Assembly (NCBI GenBank): GCA_003635265.1
Contig: PYIZ01000026.1
Coordinates: 20,491 to 84,490, forward strand
Origin: Candidatus Poribacteria bacterium
Lineage (GTDB): Bacteria > Poribacteria > WGA-4E > PCPOR2b
DNA length: 64,000 nucleotides
Reading direction: 5' to 3'
Of this stretch, positions 36,642 to 45,520 are shown in pieces. A program made the position numbers and the translations under genes. The first letter of the stretch is position 1, and every line of letters starts with the position of its first letter. Under the pieces are notes generated by a model, which ran no database searches, had not been told where the DNA came from, and saw nothing but the letters and a program-made list of their open reading frames with translations.

Positions 36642-37190
36642 TCAGTTTTTCAATATAGCTGACGTTAATTTTTCTAAAGTGCAGACAATCAACACCGTGT
36701 CCTGATAGGGACCAATGAGCTGCCAATTTTCAGCGAGAGTTTCCACGACCGAATCCGATTCGAGATAATTTACCAGATAGCCGATATAGTGCTGGAACGC
36801 TTCCGTCTGAATCTCGGCTTCACCGTAGGGACAGATCATGTCAACACCCAGCACAACTTGTGTGCGGTCTTCGCTATACATCAGAGCGAAAGGATATATC
36901 TGACAGTCCAGCGGACGGATTGGGTAGATCGTGCACTCACCCGTATCAGTATTAAAGCAGGGACAGATGTACATGTCCCCATGTGGTATCAGCTTAATCT
37001 GCGCACTTTTCCCATCTGCGGTTGGACGAAAGAGGTGCGCTTCCACCCCGCCTCCAATCGCTTTTTCCATTTCAGCTTGGGTAAAGATAGGAGCCAGGAA
37101 GCTATCTTGTTCAAGGAACCGGCAGCAAACATCGCATGAAAAACACACCTTGCTAGGCACAATTTGTTCAAGTCGAATTAACTGACTCAT
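36642..37190 (-). CDS. YkgJ-type CxxCxxCC metal-cluster protein
   Basis: 182 aa. The N-terminal cysteine cluster is C16-x2-C19-x2-C22-C23, and later C-F-N and C-T-I cysteines (ICPCFNTDTGECTIY) complete the usual zinc/iron-chelating YkgJ (formerly UPF0153) domain. Some members load or protect metal clusters, others are uncharacterised. The ATG overlaps the stop of the M23 gene (TGATG), implying translational coupling. A GTG at 37193 is an alternative start. Confidence 0.85.
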   Translation of the reverse strand: MSQLIRLEQIVPSKVCFSCDVCCRFLEQDSFLAPIFTQAEMEKAIGGGVEAHLFRPTADGKSAQIKLIPHGDMYICPCFNTDTGECTIYPIRPLDCQIYPFALMYSEDRTQVVLGVDMICPYGEAEIQTEAFQHYIGYLVNYLESDSVVETLAENWQLIGPYQDTVLIVCTLEKLTSAILKN

Positions 37191-38452
37191 CACTGTTCCC
37201 CATCCGTGCGAGAGATATCTTCAACTTCAGGAAACGAAAAGTCGCGTTCTGTCCACTCCTCAGGTGCGACCGCTACCCCATTGACTACCATACCCCAATG
37301 GAGGTGTGAACCCGTGGTTTGCCCGGTGGCTCCCATCGATCCGATCCGTTGTCCCTTCTCAACACGTTCTTCAACCTTTACATGAATCTCACTGAGATGG
37401 CTATAACTGCTCGAAACCCCCTGCCCATGATTGAGAATCACGGCGTTCCCATACAGATGCAGCCTGTCAGCAAGGGTGACAATCCCACGGTTCGATGCAT
37501 AGATTGCTGTCCCCACTACATTTGCGATGTCTGTGCCGTAGTGATGCCGACGAACACCAGTATTGTATTCACGGTATTTCCCAAAAGGTGATGTCAACCT
37601 GCCCTCAGTGGGACGGATGAACTTCCCCTCCCAAAGCTGTTCCGGTTCATGGTCTCCCTGTGCGTATGCTGCACCGCGCTTTGCATTGTCCTCTCGACTT
37701 TTGGATCTGTCCATCATAATCCGCTGTTTTTGGGGTGAAAGGATAATGTACTCGCCACGCGCAAAGGCTGTTTTAGTGACTTCAACCTGAAAGGTCTGCT
37801 CCGTCCTATTGCCAACCAAATCTGTCGCGGTCACCGTGAGTGGATAGCTTTGGACGGTGGCTGTCACACTGACACCAAGAAAACTGCGGTATAGGTTCTC
37901 CGCGTCAGTCGCATAAAACGTGACTGCTTTATTAAAGAGATCTGCCTCAATATCTGCAAGCGACTCATCCGCCTGAACAAAGAGTGCAAGCGTTCTGCCT
38001 TGGCCAACGTGGAGCGTTTCCGGGGGGACATGAAGCGTCGGCGGGGTATTGTCAATGTAAAACGGAAATGTGACCTGTGTCCGATTTTTCTGCAGCGACC
38101 TATCTGTCGCTTTTACGGAAACTGTGTGCGGTCCATCGGCATACGCAGCAGTTTCCAGTGTCCAAGAAGTGGACTCTTTTCCGCCAAAGTCTAAAGGGAT
38201 TGCGGGAGCATCATCAAGCTGTACGGTCAACGAACCCACGCCGGTCCTTTCGTCCATAGCGCGAACGTCAAGTGTCACAGAGCCGCGATAGCGTTTATCC
38301 TTCTCTAATCCATTTACCGTCAGGGTTGGTGGCGTGCCATCCAACAGACTGAAACCCACGTAGAGTCCGATTCCTATCAACGGAATGATCACTAGAATGG
38401 GAATCAGTATCGAGGCTTTTCGGGGAAGGGCATTTCGGGCGAGATGTGTCAT
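37190..38452 (-). CDS. Membrane-anchored M23-family peptidase
   Basis: 420 aa. One N-terminal transmembrane segment (residues ~16-35), two Ig-like beta domains (~40-240), and a C-terminal LytM/M23 zinc endopeptidase. Zinc ligands are in HYGTD and in SHLHWG. Such proteins cleave peptidoglycan crosslinks or activate amidases at the cell surface. It is coupled at its 3' end to the YkgJ-like gene and follows rdgB by 9 bp. No Shine-Dalgarno is obvious. Confidence 0.9.
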   Translation of the reverse strand: MTHLARNALPRKASILIPILVIIPLIGIGLYVGFSLLDGTPPTLTVNGLEKDKRYRGSVTLDVRAMDERTGVGSLTVQLDDAPAIPLDFGGKESTSWTLETAAYADGPHTVSVKATDRSLQKNRTQVTFPFYIDNTPPTLHVPPETLHVGQGRTLALFVQADESLADIEADLFNKAVTFYATDAENLYRSFLGVSVTATVQSYPLTVTATDLVGNRTEQTFQVEVTKTAFARGEYIILSPQKQRIMMDRSKSREDNAKRGAAYAQGDHEPEQLWEGKFIRPTEGRLTSPFGKYREYNTGVRRHHYGTDIANVVGTAIYASNRGIVTLADRLHLYGNAVILNHGQGVSSSYSHLSEIHVKVEERVEKGQRIGSMGATGQTTGSHLHWGMVVNGVAVAPEEWTERDFSFPEVEDISRTDGEQ

Positions 38453-38461
38453 AAGAGATTT

Positions 38462-39067
38462 CTAAAACTTCATAGAGTTCATTTGACTTAATAACTTTCT
38501 CGCTTCGTCCAACGCCTTCGCACGGTGGCTGATTTGATTCTTAATCTCATCTCCCAATTCCGCAAAGGTTTTGTCATAACCCATGGGAACAAAAATTGGA
38601 TCATATCCAAAGCCAGCCGTTCCACGCGGCGTTCGGATAATTCTGCCCTCACAGACACCACGAACAACCTGTGCTTGATCCAGAGGTTCAGCGATAGCCA
38701 CAGCACAGATGAAACGTCCCGACCGCCGGACATCAGGAACATCCTGAAGCGCATCAAGTAGTTTGACAATGCGATCTGCGTCTGAAGCATTCTCACCTGC
38801 ATACCGTGCGGAATGGACGCCGGGCGCTCCGTCAAGCGCATCAACCGCCAAACCGGAGTCGTCCGCGATAGTGAGATGCCCAGTATATTCAGCAAGGACC
38901 GAGGCTTTTTTTATTGCGTTTTCCTCATAGGTTTTGCCATCTTCAACGATATCTGGTGCGTTCGGATAACTCCGGAGCGACAACAGTTCAATCCCGTTTT
39001 GGTCTTTAAGTAGTTCGCCTATTTCTCGTACTTTACCCTGATTCTGGGTTGCCAATACTAACTTCAT
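38462..39067 (-). CDS. rdgB: XTP/dITP pyrophosphatase (HAM1/RdgB)
   Basis: 201 aa. Starts [16 protein letters not shown], the nucleotide-binding signature, with [23 protein letters not shown] downstream. It removes non-canonical purine NTPs. Its start overlaps the end of rph by 35 bp, a common arrangement. No strong Shine-Dalgarno, consistent with coupling. Confidence 0.95.
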   Translation of the reverse strand: MKLVLATQNQGKVREIGELLKDQNGIELLSLRSYPNAPDIVEDGKTYEENAIKKASVLAEYTGHLTIADDSGLAVDALDGAPGVHSARYAGENASDADRIVKLLDALQDVPDVRRSGRFICAVAIAEPLDQAQVVRGVCEGRIIRTPRGTAGFGYDPIFVPMGYDKTFAELGDEIKNQISHRAKALDEARKLLSQMNSMKF

Positions 39068-39800
39068 CTCTATTCTCGATGATCATCTGTTTTTGAAGAC
39101 GGATTAATTGTTCAATGCCACTGACCGCAAGATCGAGCATCTCGTCAGATTCTTCCTTCGAGAAGGGGATCTCTTCCGCAGTACCTTGTATCTCTACGAA
39201 CTTACCTGCACCTGTCATGACGACATTCATATCTACATCAGCGCTAGAATCCTCCGTGTAACATAGATCTAGCATGGGTGTGCCATCAATAATGCCAACG
39301 CTGGTCGCTGCCACATGGTCGGTGATCGGGATCGTTTTTATCGACTTGCGATCCATCAGCCATTGACAGGCATCCCAGAGCGCGATAAATGCACCCGTAA
39401 TTGATGCGGTACGTGTGCCTCCGTCCGCTTGGATAACGTCACAATCAATCCAAATTGTGCGTTCGCCGAGAGCTTTAAAGTCTACGACCGCTCGCAAAGA
39501 TCTACCGATAAGTCGTTGAATCTCTTGTGTTCTTCCGCCCGGCGATCCACGGGTAATTTCACGCCGCATCCGATCAGAGGTGGAACGGGGCAGCATTGAA
39601 TACTCCGCGGTGACCCAACCGCGATTTCGACGGTTCTGCTCACGCATGAAACGCGGTTGCGATTCCTCCACCGATGCCGTACAAACAACCTTTGTATCAC
39701 CGACAGCAATCAATACAGATCCTTCCGGGTGTTTAATATAATTCCGAACGATACGGGTGGGACGCATCTGACTCGGCGTGCGCCCATCTTCTCTTGCCAT
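39033..39800 (-). CDS. rph: Ribonuclease PH
   Basis: 255 aa. [15 protein letters not shown] at the start, [21 protein letters not shown] and [21 protein letters not shown] are diagnostic. A phosphorolytic 3' exoribonuclease that trims tRNA 3' ends. GAGGG lies 6 nt before the ATG. First gene of the rph-rdgB-M23-YkgJ series. Confidence 0.96.
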   Translation of the reverse strand: MAREDGRTPSQMRPTRIVRNYIKHPEGSVLIAVGDTKVVCTASVEESQPRFMREQNRRNRGWVTAEYSMLPRSTSDRMRREITRGSPGGRTQEIQRLIGRSLRAVVDFKALGERTIWIDCDVIQADGGTRTASITGAFIALWDACQWLMDRKSIKTIPITDHVAATSVGIIDGTPMLDLCYTEDSSADVDMNVVMTGAGKFVEIQGTAEEIPFSKEESDEMLDLAVSGIEQLIRLQKQMIIENRDEVSIGNPESG

Positions 39801-39900
39801 TTCAATCCCTCTTTTTCTCAGTTGATTTTGATCCCCTTTTTAATCGGATCTTTGCCGCCTACAACTCTGAATGCAGTAAAACACGGCCGGTTAAACAGCC

Positions 39901-40122
39901 TCAGTCTGTATCAGCCGCGAAATCATCCCTTAGAAAATCGAGTGCTTTGGTATAACTTCGACGTTGCAGGTAGTGGCGTAGCTGTGATGGGACAGTTGAT
40001 CCAATCTCCTGTTGGAGCTTCTCAATCTGCTCAAGGTCTTCGATTATACTCTCTTTTTGCGCGATATGCTCAAACATCGATTCCAAAGTCGTTTTCAGGC
40101 TTGTTGCTTGTTCTGTTGTCAT
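39901..40122 (-). CDS. Small helical protein, function unknown
   Basis: 73 aa, acidic and almost entirely helical, with a heptad-like pattern around residues 20-42 (SIIEDLEQIEKLQQEIG). It has no cysteine or signal peptide. AGGAG lies 7 nt before the ATG, which supports it as a real gene. It lies between alr and rph on the same strand and resembles no family known to me. Confidence 0.6.
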   Translation of the reverse strand: MTTEQATSLKTTLESMFEHIAQKESIIEDLEQIEKLQQEIGSTVPSQLRHYLQRRSYTKALDFLRDDFAADTD

Positions 40123-40207
40123 CGGATTCTCCTATTATTTTGTCGCCTTTGCGGAGGGACAAATTCCGTACTTCAGTTTATCATCCTCCCACGCCGATGT
40201 CAAACCC

Positions 40208-41344
40208 TTATGCCTCCTTGTCCACATAAATCCGAGGCGCTCGTTTCCCGATTTCCGTAAGAATCTCATACGAGATTGTTCCCGCTTTCTCCGCAACCTG
40301 ATCGACTGTAATTTCTAAATCCCCCTGCCTCCCAATCAACACTGCTTCATCACCAATATGTAGATCTGTCTGCGCTTCCTGCGACGGCGCAATTTGAAAG
40401 ACGCTTCCATCCATACAAACCGATCCCACCTGTCGATGCTTTGTTCCGCCGATCAACACTTCACCACGATTCGATAGGGCGCGTGAATAGCCATCGGCAT
40501 AACCAACCGGCAGCGTAGCTAACCACGTCGGTTCATCCACTATATGAGTGCGACCATAGCTCACCCCTTCCCCTTGCGTCGACTGACGTAAAGAAATGAT
40601 ACGCGCCTTCCATGTCAGAGCAGGCTGCAAGCACACAGTACTCGCTCGCTTGACTTCGGACGATGGATAGACGCCGTATAGGCTGAGACCCACACGAACT
40701 GCATCAAAATGAGCGTCAGGAAGCGTTAAGGCAGCTGCACTGTTAGCAGCGTGGACAATCGATGGACGAAGGTTGATTTCAGCGAGAGAGGAAAGTACCG
40801 ACTTAAACCGTTCCAACTGAAGATGGACGTGGCTTTTATCGGCTTCGTCCGCGGTAGCAAAATGGGTGAAGATGCCTTCAATTTCTATTCCCTCCAGCGA
40901 TGTCAGCCATTTGACGAACTCCACCGTCTCTGTATACCATATCCCACCGCGATTCATGCCGGTATCCACATCAAGGTGCACGTTAACGGATTTTCCTTGC
41001 GCTTGCACCGCACGGGACAGCGAATTGCAAAGTGTCGGTTCATATACCGATGGTGTCAGTTGATAGTCAATAATCGTCTGCGCTTGCACGGACAACGCAT
41101 TGAACAGCACCAGCACCGGCTTATTGACGCCAGCAGTACGTAATTCAACGGCTTCCGCCACGGTAGCGACGGCATACATCGCTGCTTCCCCACGCAACGC
41201 TTCGGCGACGGGAATCGCACCGTGACCATACGCATCTGCCTTGATCACGGCGATTAGCGATTTGCCTTGAGCATACGCTTTGATTGCTTGTGCGTTAGAT
41301 CGAATCACGGAGAGATCTATCTCCACCCATGTTGTCGTTGTCAT
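40208..41344 (-). CDS. alr: Alanine racemase
   Basis: 378 aa. The PLP lysine is K35 in VIKADAYGHGA; HLDVDTGMNRGG and GYADGYSR (the catalytic tyrosine comes later in the family's C-terminal part) are typical. It provides D-alanine for peptidoglycan. No Shine-Dalgarno precedes the ATG. The start lies 42 bp from the divergent ABC ATPase start. Confidence 0.95.
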   Translation of the reverse strand: MTTTTWVEIDLSVIRSNAQAIKAYAQGKSLIAVIKADAYGHGAIPVAEALRGEAAMYAVATVAEAVELRTAGVNKPVLVLFNALSVQAQTIIDYQLTPSVYEPTLCNSLSRAVQAQGKSVNVHLDVDTGMNRGGIWYTETVEFVKWLTSLEGIEIEGIFTHFATADEADKSHVHLQLERFKSVLSSLAEINLRPSIVHAANSAAALTLPDAHFDAVRVGLSLYGVYPSSEVKRASTVCLQPALTWKARIISLRQSTQGEGVSYGRTHIVDEPTWLATLPVGYADGYSRALSNRGEVLIGGTKHRQVGSVCMDGSVFQIAPSQEAQTDLHIGDEAVLIGRQGDLEITVDQVAEKAGTISYEILTEIGKRAPRIYVDKEA

Positions 41345-41350
41345 TTTTGG

Positions 41351-41379
41351 TTTTCAATTCATCTTGCGTGTGCTAAAAT
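41351..41379 (+). promoter_or_regulatory. Promoter placed for leaderless transcription of the ABC ATPase gene
   Basis: TTTTCA (41351-41356), a 17 bp spacer, TAAAAT (41374-41379), with the ATG at 41387. Transcription would begin at or within about a base of the start codon, and there is no Shine-Dalgarno. Confidence 0.45.
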
Positions 41380-41386
41380 ACGATAA

Positions 41387-42523
41387 ATGGCAGAGATTAA
41401 ACTTGAACACATCACAAAACGTTTTGGGGATGTCGTTGCTGTGGACGACATTAACCTTGAAGTCCATGATCAAGAGTTTGTTGTTTTCCTCGGTCCTTCC
41501 GGTTGTGGAAAAACAACTACGCTTCGAGCAATCGCCGGACTAGAACACCCCGACGAAGGAGACATCTTCATTGATGGAAAGCGAGTAAACGCGCTATCCC
41601 CCGCGGATCGGGACATTGCGTTTGTCTTCCAATTTTACGCGCTCTATCCGCACCTGACCGTTTATGATAACATCGCATTTCCGCTCAAGGCGGTGAAAGC
41701 ATCGAAATCCGAAATTCAGGAACGGGTTCGAGAAGTTGCGACAATCCTGCAAATCCAAGAAATGCTTGATCGCAAGCCAAGCCATCTGAGTGGTGGTGAG
41801 ATGCAACGCGTCGCACTGGGACGGGCAATGGTTCGCAGACCCAAAGCATTCTTAATGGATGAGCCGATGTCGAACCTAGATGCAAAGTTGCGGGTGGACA
41901 TGCGCACAGAACTGAAACGCCTGCAGCACCGACTCGGAGCGACCACCATTTTTGTCACCCATGACCAAGTCGAAGCGATGTCAATGGCGGATCGTATCGT
42001 CATCATGCACCAAGGGAGCCTGCAACAGATCGGAACACCCCATGAGGTATATAACCAACCCCAAACTGTTTTCGTCGCCCAATTCATGGGAAGTCCATCA
42101 ATGAATCTGATCGATGGCACGATTCAGGTACAAGCTGCTTTGAATCCTGATGCCACTGGGGGCGGACAACCCGCACTACACCTGAACCACACAGATATAC
42201 GGATTGAGTTATCCGCGGAACAAATTTCACGCATAGGTCAGTCGGATGAAATCATCTTTGGCGTTAGACCGGAGCATATTGTCGTCTCACAGGAGCCGAT
42301 TGAAAAAGGATTCACAGCCACTGTCCACCTTGTAGAGGCATTGGGATCGGTCAATATTATCGACATATTTCTGGGTGAAAATTCAGAGACCGGCGATATA
42401 GTTCTCCTCAGAGCACGTACACACCCGGCATTCCGACCCGATGTGGGACAGTCCGTATGGTTTGATTTCGATGCCAAACAGGTTCATCTGTTTGACCGTC
42501 ACACTGAACAAGTCATTGCTTAA
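41387..42523 (+). CDS. Sugar-type ABC transporter ATPase (MalK/UgpC-like)
   Basis: 378 aa. Walker A GPSGCGKTT (36-44), the Q-loop region QFYALYPH, signature LSGGEMQR, and Walker B ending DEP (158-160) are followed by the regulatory OB-type domain of MalK-like ATPases. These energise uptake of sugars or glycerol-3-phosphate. Its permeases and binding protein are not adjacent, so it may serve several transporters. The gene begins with a possible leaderless start and ends 3 nt before the DUF2156 gene. Confidence 0.9.
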   Translation: MAEIKLEHITKRFGDVVAVDDINLEVHDQEFVVFLGPSGCGKTTTLRAIAGLEHPDEGDIFIDGKRVNALSPADRDIAFVFQFYALYPHLTVYDNIAFPLKAVKASKSEIQERVREVATILQIQEMLDRKPSHLSGGEMQRVALGRAMVRRPKAFLMDEPMSNLDAKLRVDMRTELKRLQHRLGATTIFVTHDQVEAMSMADRIVIMHQGSLQQIGTPHEVYNQPQTVFVAQFMGSPSMNLIDGTIQVQAALNPDATGGGQPALHLNHTDIRIELSAEQISRIGQSDEIIFGVRPEHIVVSQEPIEKGFTATVHLVEALGSVNIIDIFLGENSETGDIVLLRARTHPAFRPDVGQSVWFDFDAKQVHLFDRHTEQVIA

Positions 42524-42526
42524 AGA

Positions 42527-43438
42527 TTGCCTGATTTATCAGAGAACCTACAGCCACTTACACTAAAGAATAAACCCCTTTTCGATTCATGCGCCCGCCA
42601 AATGCCGGCGGAGTTGTCGCGCTATGCCTTCGCACCACACTATGTATGGCGAAACTTTTTTGATTTTTGCTGGACAATAATCGATGACCAGTTTTGTCTT
42701 TTCGCCCATCAGGAAGGCGATTACTTCATGCCGATTTTGCCGATGGGGGCTTCACTGAATCAGAAAGTGATTCAGCAAGCGTATCGGTTTACCCTTGAAG
42801 TCAATCGTGCGAAGCAGATTGCACGGATCGAAAATGTTCCAGAGGGTCTCATTCCCTTTTTCCACCAGATAGGTTTCCGCGCGGTTAGGAAGGAAACGGA
42901 ATACTTGTATGAGACGAACGCCCTCGTCCAACTCAAGGGAGACCGCTACAAGAGTAAGCGGGCTGCTTATAACGCGCTGATCCGCAATCATCCTTCCGCA
43001 CAGCTAGAGCCGTACCAACCTGCCCATCTTGGGGATTGCCTCGCGCTTTATGAATCGTGGCAGCAGGAGCGGGGTTCACGGTTCCATGACGATATTTATC
43101 AAGCGATGCTGGAAGACTCTCGGCATTCGCATTGTACAGGACTCATGAACTGCGAAGAACTGGGCTTGATCGGTCGAGTCGTTTTCATTGATGGTGTAGT
43201 GAAAGGATATACTTTCGGCTATCCGCTCAACACCGAAATTTTCTGTATTCTCTTTGAGGTGACAGATCTCGGAATAAAGGGGTTAGCACAATTTCTTTTC
43301 CGAGAGTTTTGCCGAGAACAGGCAGCCTATCGATGGATCAACACAATGGACGACTCCGGCTTAGAGAACCTCAGACGTGTAAAACTATCATATCGTCCTG
43401 CCAGGCAGCTCGCATCCTACAATCTATTTCTCCCGTAG
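42527..43438 (+). CDS. DUF2156 / LPG-synthase C-terminal-like acyltransferase-fold protein
   Basis: 303 aa, TTG start 3 nt after the ATPase stop; no other in-frame start nearby fits. Two GNAT-like halves, with YKSKRAAYNALIRNH and a final ENLRRVKLSYRP typical of the phosphatidylglycerol lysyltransferase C-terminal (DUF2156) family. Some members modify lipids with aminoacyl groups from tRNA, and others are uncharacterised. No membrane part is present, so full lipid flipping is not possible. Probably co-translated with the ATPase. Confidence 0.75.
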   Translation: MPDLSENLQPLTLKNKPLFDSCARQMPAELSRYAFAPHYVWRNFFDFCWTIIDDQFCLFAHQEGDYFMPILPMGASLNQKVIQQAYRFTLEVNRAKQIARIENVPEGLIPFFHQIGFRAVRKETEYLYETNALVQLKGDRYKSKRAAYNALIRNHPSAQLEPYQPAHLGDCLALYESWQQERGSRFHDDIYQAMLEDSRHSHCTGLMNCEELGLIGRVVFIDGVVKGYTFGYPLNTEIFCILFEVTDLGIKGLAQFLFREFCREQAAYRWINTMDDSGLENLRRVKLSYRPARQLASYNLFLP

Positions 43439-43483
43439 CCGATTGCCAATTCAGAGGTCGCGCATGTTAAGAAATAATGCAAC

Positions 43484-43517
43484 AGAAACCGAGTTTTTTC
43501 GGCAAAACTCGGTTTCT
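43484..43517. repeat. 34-nt dispersed hairpin repeat, copy 3
   Basis: Same arms as the copy at 20032, with GGC in place of GGA in the middle. It lies 3' of the DUF2156 gene. The left flank GCATGTTAAGA matches copy 2. Confidence 0.85.
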
Positions 43518-43573
43518 CTTCGTGCTTTGCACTTGTTTTAGGTGAACTGTTTTTTTTACTTTGCCACAATTTT

Positions 43574-44341
43574 ATGAAATCCGCTTTAATTTTTCTCAAT
43601 GGGCATTACGACCTCCGCTACCCCCAATTCTATAGGGAGGCACTGACGTGGGCGGTGGAAAACAGACACCCACTCATCTGTGCAGACGGCGGTCTCCGCT
43701 TATTCACCGAACTCAACCAGACCAGCGACGCCCCAATTTTCCCCAATGTCCTTATCGGCGATCTGGATTCCCTTGAGGAGCTGCCGGGGGATACCATTGA
43801 GCAGTTGGAGCGATCTGGAACACACATCGCCCGCGAATGGATTGGGCATGTGGATAAGGATGACACAGACGGCCAGTTGGCGGTCACCTATGCAATCGCC
43901 GAATATGACAGCCAAGGGATTCTGCTCTATGGGGGACTCCCTCGCCCCAACGGCTATGAAGTCGATCACTTTCTCGGCAACCTACGGCTAATGCGCTTAG
44001 GACTCCAACTGTTTCAGGAGAATCTCGACAGAAGGCATGGGAGCGGGGGCAACTGGCAGGCGGCGATGCGGGACCCACTCCAAACAATCCACTTCGTCGT
44101 TTCGGACGTGACTCTCGAACGAAAAAACGAAGGTGTACAACGGGTGTCGCTCATTTCCGATGATCCGAATGTTACCGTCGAAAGCAGCACCAATCTCCGA
44201 TGGAGTTTAGACGGATTGCATGTGGACCCGATCAGAACAAACACCCTACGGAACGAGTTTGTAGCAGGAGCAGATCAGGCGACTATCCGGCTCACAGAAG
44301 GATCGGATCCGGTCTATGTCATCCATAATTGGTACGAATAG
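43574..44341 (+). CDS. Thiamine pyrophosphokinase
   Basis: 255 aa. Motifs ADGGLRLF, GDLDSLEEL and DKDDTDGQLAV are those of thiamin pyrophosphokinases, which convert thiamine to the diphosphate with ATP. A ~30-residue insertion rich in Arg/Gly/Asn (around residues 150-185) makes it longer than typical (~210-220 aa). No TPP riboswitch or Shine-Dalgarno is seen in the short upstream gap. Confidence 0.85.
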   Translation: MKSALIFLNGHYDLRYPQFYREALTWAVENRHPLICADGGLRLFTELNQTSDAPIFPNVLIGDLDSLEELPGDTIEQLERSGTHIAREWIGHVDKDDTDGQLAVTYAIAEYDSQGILLYGGLPRPNGYEVDHFLGNLRLMRLGLQLFQENLDRRHGSGGNWQAAMRDPLQTIHFVVSDVTLERKNEGVQRVSLISDDPNVTVESSTNLRWSLDGLHVDPIRTNTLRNEFVAGADQATIRLTEGSDPVYVIHNWYE

Positions 44342-44350
44342 ACGGGCATC

Positions 44351-45388
44351 TTACTGACCCGCCGATCGGATTTCAACGTTGTCAAGCCCTTCCCCCAACG
44401 GCAGAGGAACCTGCGTGCCCGTTTTATGCGAGATGTGCATAGCGGTGATAACTTCCAATGCCTTCAGTCCGTCGCGCCCGGTTGAAACGCTCTCCCGATC
44501 CTCTAATAGACAGTCAACTGCTTCCCGTGCTGCGCTGTAGAAATAGTCGTCAAGGATAAGGTCTTCAGGCATATCAGGAAGCGGCTCAAAGTTGTAGCGG
44601 GAGCCATATCCTTCGCTCGCCTCAACAAGAGGACCGTATTCCCAGATGCCGCGCCGCTCACAGAAATGGATCTGTCCCGCCGTGCCTCCGATAATGACAT
44701 CACTGAGAGATTCCTTGCGCGTTGGGATACAGTTGATGAAGATAACCACGCCGCCCTCACAGACAACCATTCCCCCACCGCCCGGATCGGCAACGGGTTC
44801 ATCGCTGAGAAAACCCGATACTAACTTGGGTTGCGCCGATGTGAAGTAGAAAGCGTAGTCCACTGTATGCGTGCCGTTGTGGAGCAAAGGACGGGCACCG
44901 GAGTAGGTGATAGTTCGTACATCTCCGACCGCCCCGTCATCGACCATCTTTTTCAATCTGCGGTAATGGGGAAGGAAACGGCGCGTGTGATCTACAGCCA
45001 GCCGACACCCGTTCGCTTCGCAGGCTTCGACCATCTTCCGCCCCCATTCAACGCTAATGGCGAGCGGCTTCTCCACCATAATCACTTTAATCCCCGCCTC
45101 CGCAGCCTCAATAACCGGTTCGTGATGATGGAAGTTATGGGTAGTCACGCTCACGATGTCCAAACCCGCGTTTTCGTACATCTCCTGCGCGGTGCTATAA
45201 CGCTGTTCCGATGCGATTTCCCATTCGTCGCCAAACTGTTGCAGGCGTTCACTGTTTATATCAGCGACTGCTGCTAGCTCAACCTCATCACACCGCCGGT
45301 AGCCGCCAGCGTGCGAATTGTCTCTACCGCCAAGTCCTCCGACACCACCAGCACCAACGATGCCCACTCTAATCTTCGATTTTGACAT
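44351..45388 (-). CDS. Gfo/Idh/MocA-family oxidoreductase
   Basis: 345 aa. Rossmann start VGIVGAGGVGGLGGR, then the EKPLAI motif and a late substrate domain (GGGMVVCEGGV). NAD(P)-dependent oxidoreduction of sugars or inositols is the family activity; the exact substrate is unknown. AAAGGA precedes the ATG. It is convergent with the TPK gene (9 bp gap) and a MITE copy lies upstream of its start. Confidence 0.9.
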   Translation of the reverse strand: MSKSKIRVGIVGAGGVGGLGGRDNSHAGGYRRCDEVELAAVADINSERLQQFGDEWEIASEQRYSTAQEMYENAGLDIVSVTTHNFHHHEPVIEAAEAGIKVIMVEKPLAISVEWGRKMVEACEANGCRLAVDHTRRFLPHYRRLKKMVDDGAVGDVRTITYSGARPLLHNGTHTVDYAFYFTSAQPKLVSGFLSDEPVADPGGGGMVVCEGGVVIFINCIPTRKESLSDVIIGGTAGQIHFCERRGIWEYGPLVEASEGYGSRYNFEPLPDMPEDLILDDYFYSAAREAVDCLLEDRESVSTGRDGLKALEVITAMHISHKTGTQVPLPLGEGLDNVEIRSAGQ

Positions 45389-45403
45389 TGTAATATTCCT
45401 TTT

Positions 45404-45508
45404 TATGGTGAATTTAAAAAAAATAAATAGACGCTTTCACCCCTCGGTAGGTGCGGTTTCCTAACCGCACCGGTTTGGAGTGTCTCATTAATTCTAAGAT
45501 CCACTATA
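45404..45508 (-). mobile_element. MITE-like dispersed repeat, copy C (best preserved)
   Basis: 105 bp. Ends read TATGGTGAATTT (left, + strand) and CCACTATA (right); as inverted repeats these are TATGGTGA and TATAGTGG. The internal arms GGTGCGGTT and AACCGCACC form a hairpin. Same family as 1336-1433 and 27900-28042, in opposite orientation. TA ends suggest a TA target, as for Tc1/mariner or IS630-type transposases. Confidence 0.75.
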
Positions 45509-45520
45509 GTTTGGATATTC

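Noticed and set aside
43439..43573. Possible TPP riboswitch before the thiamine pyrophosphokinase gene
   Set aside because: Neither THI-box stem nor its conserved CUGAGA sequence was seen; the gap holds the dispersed hairpin.
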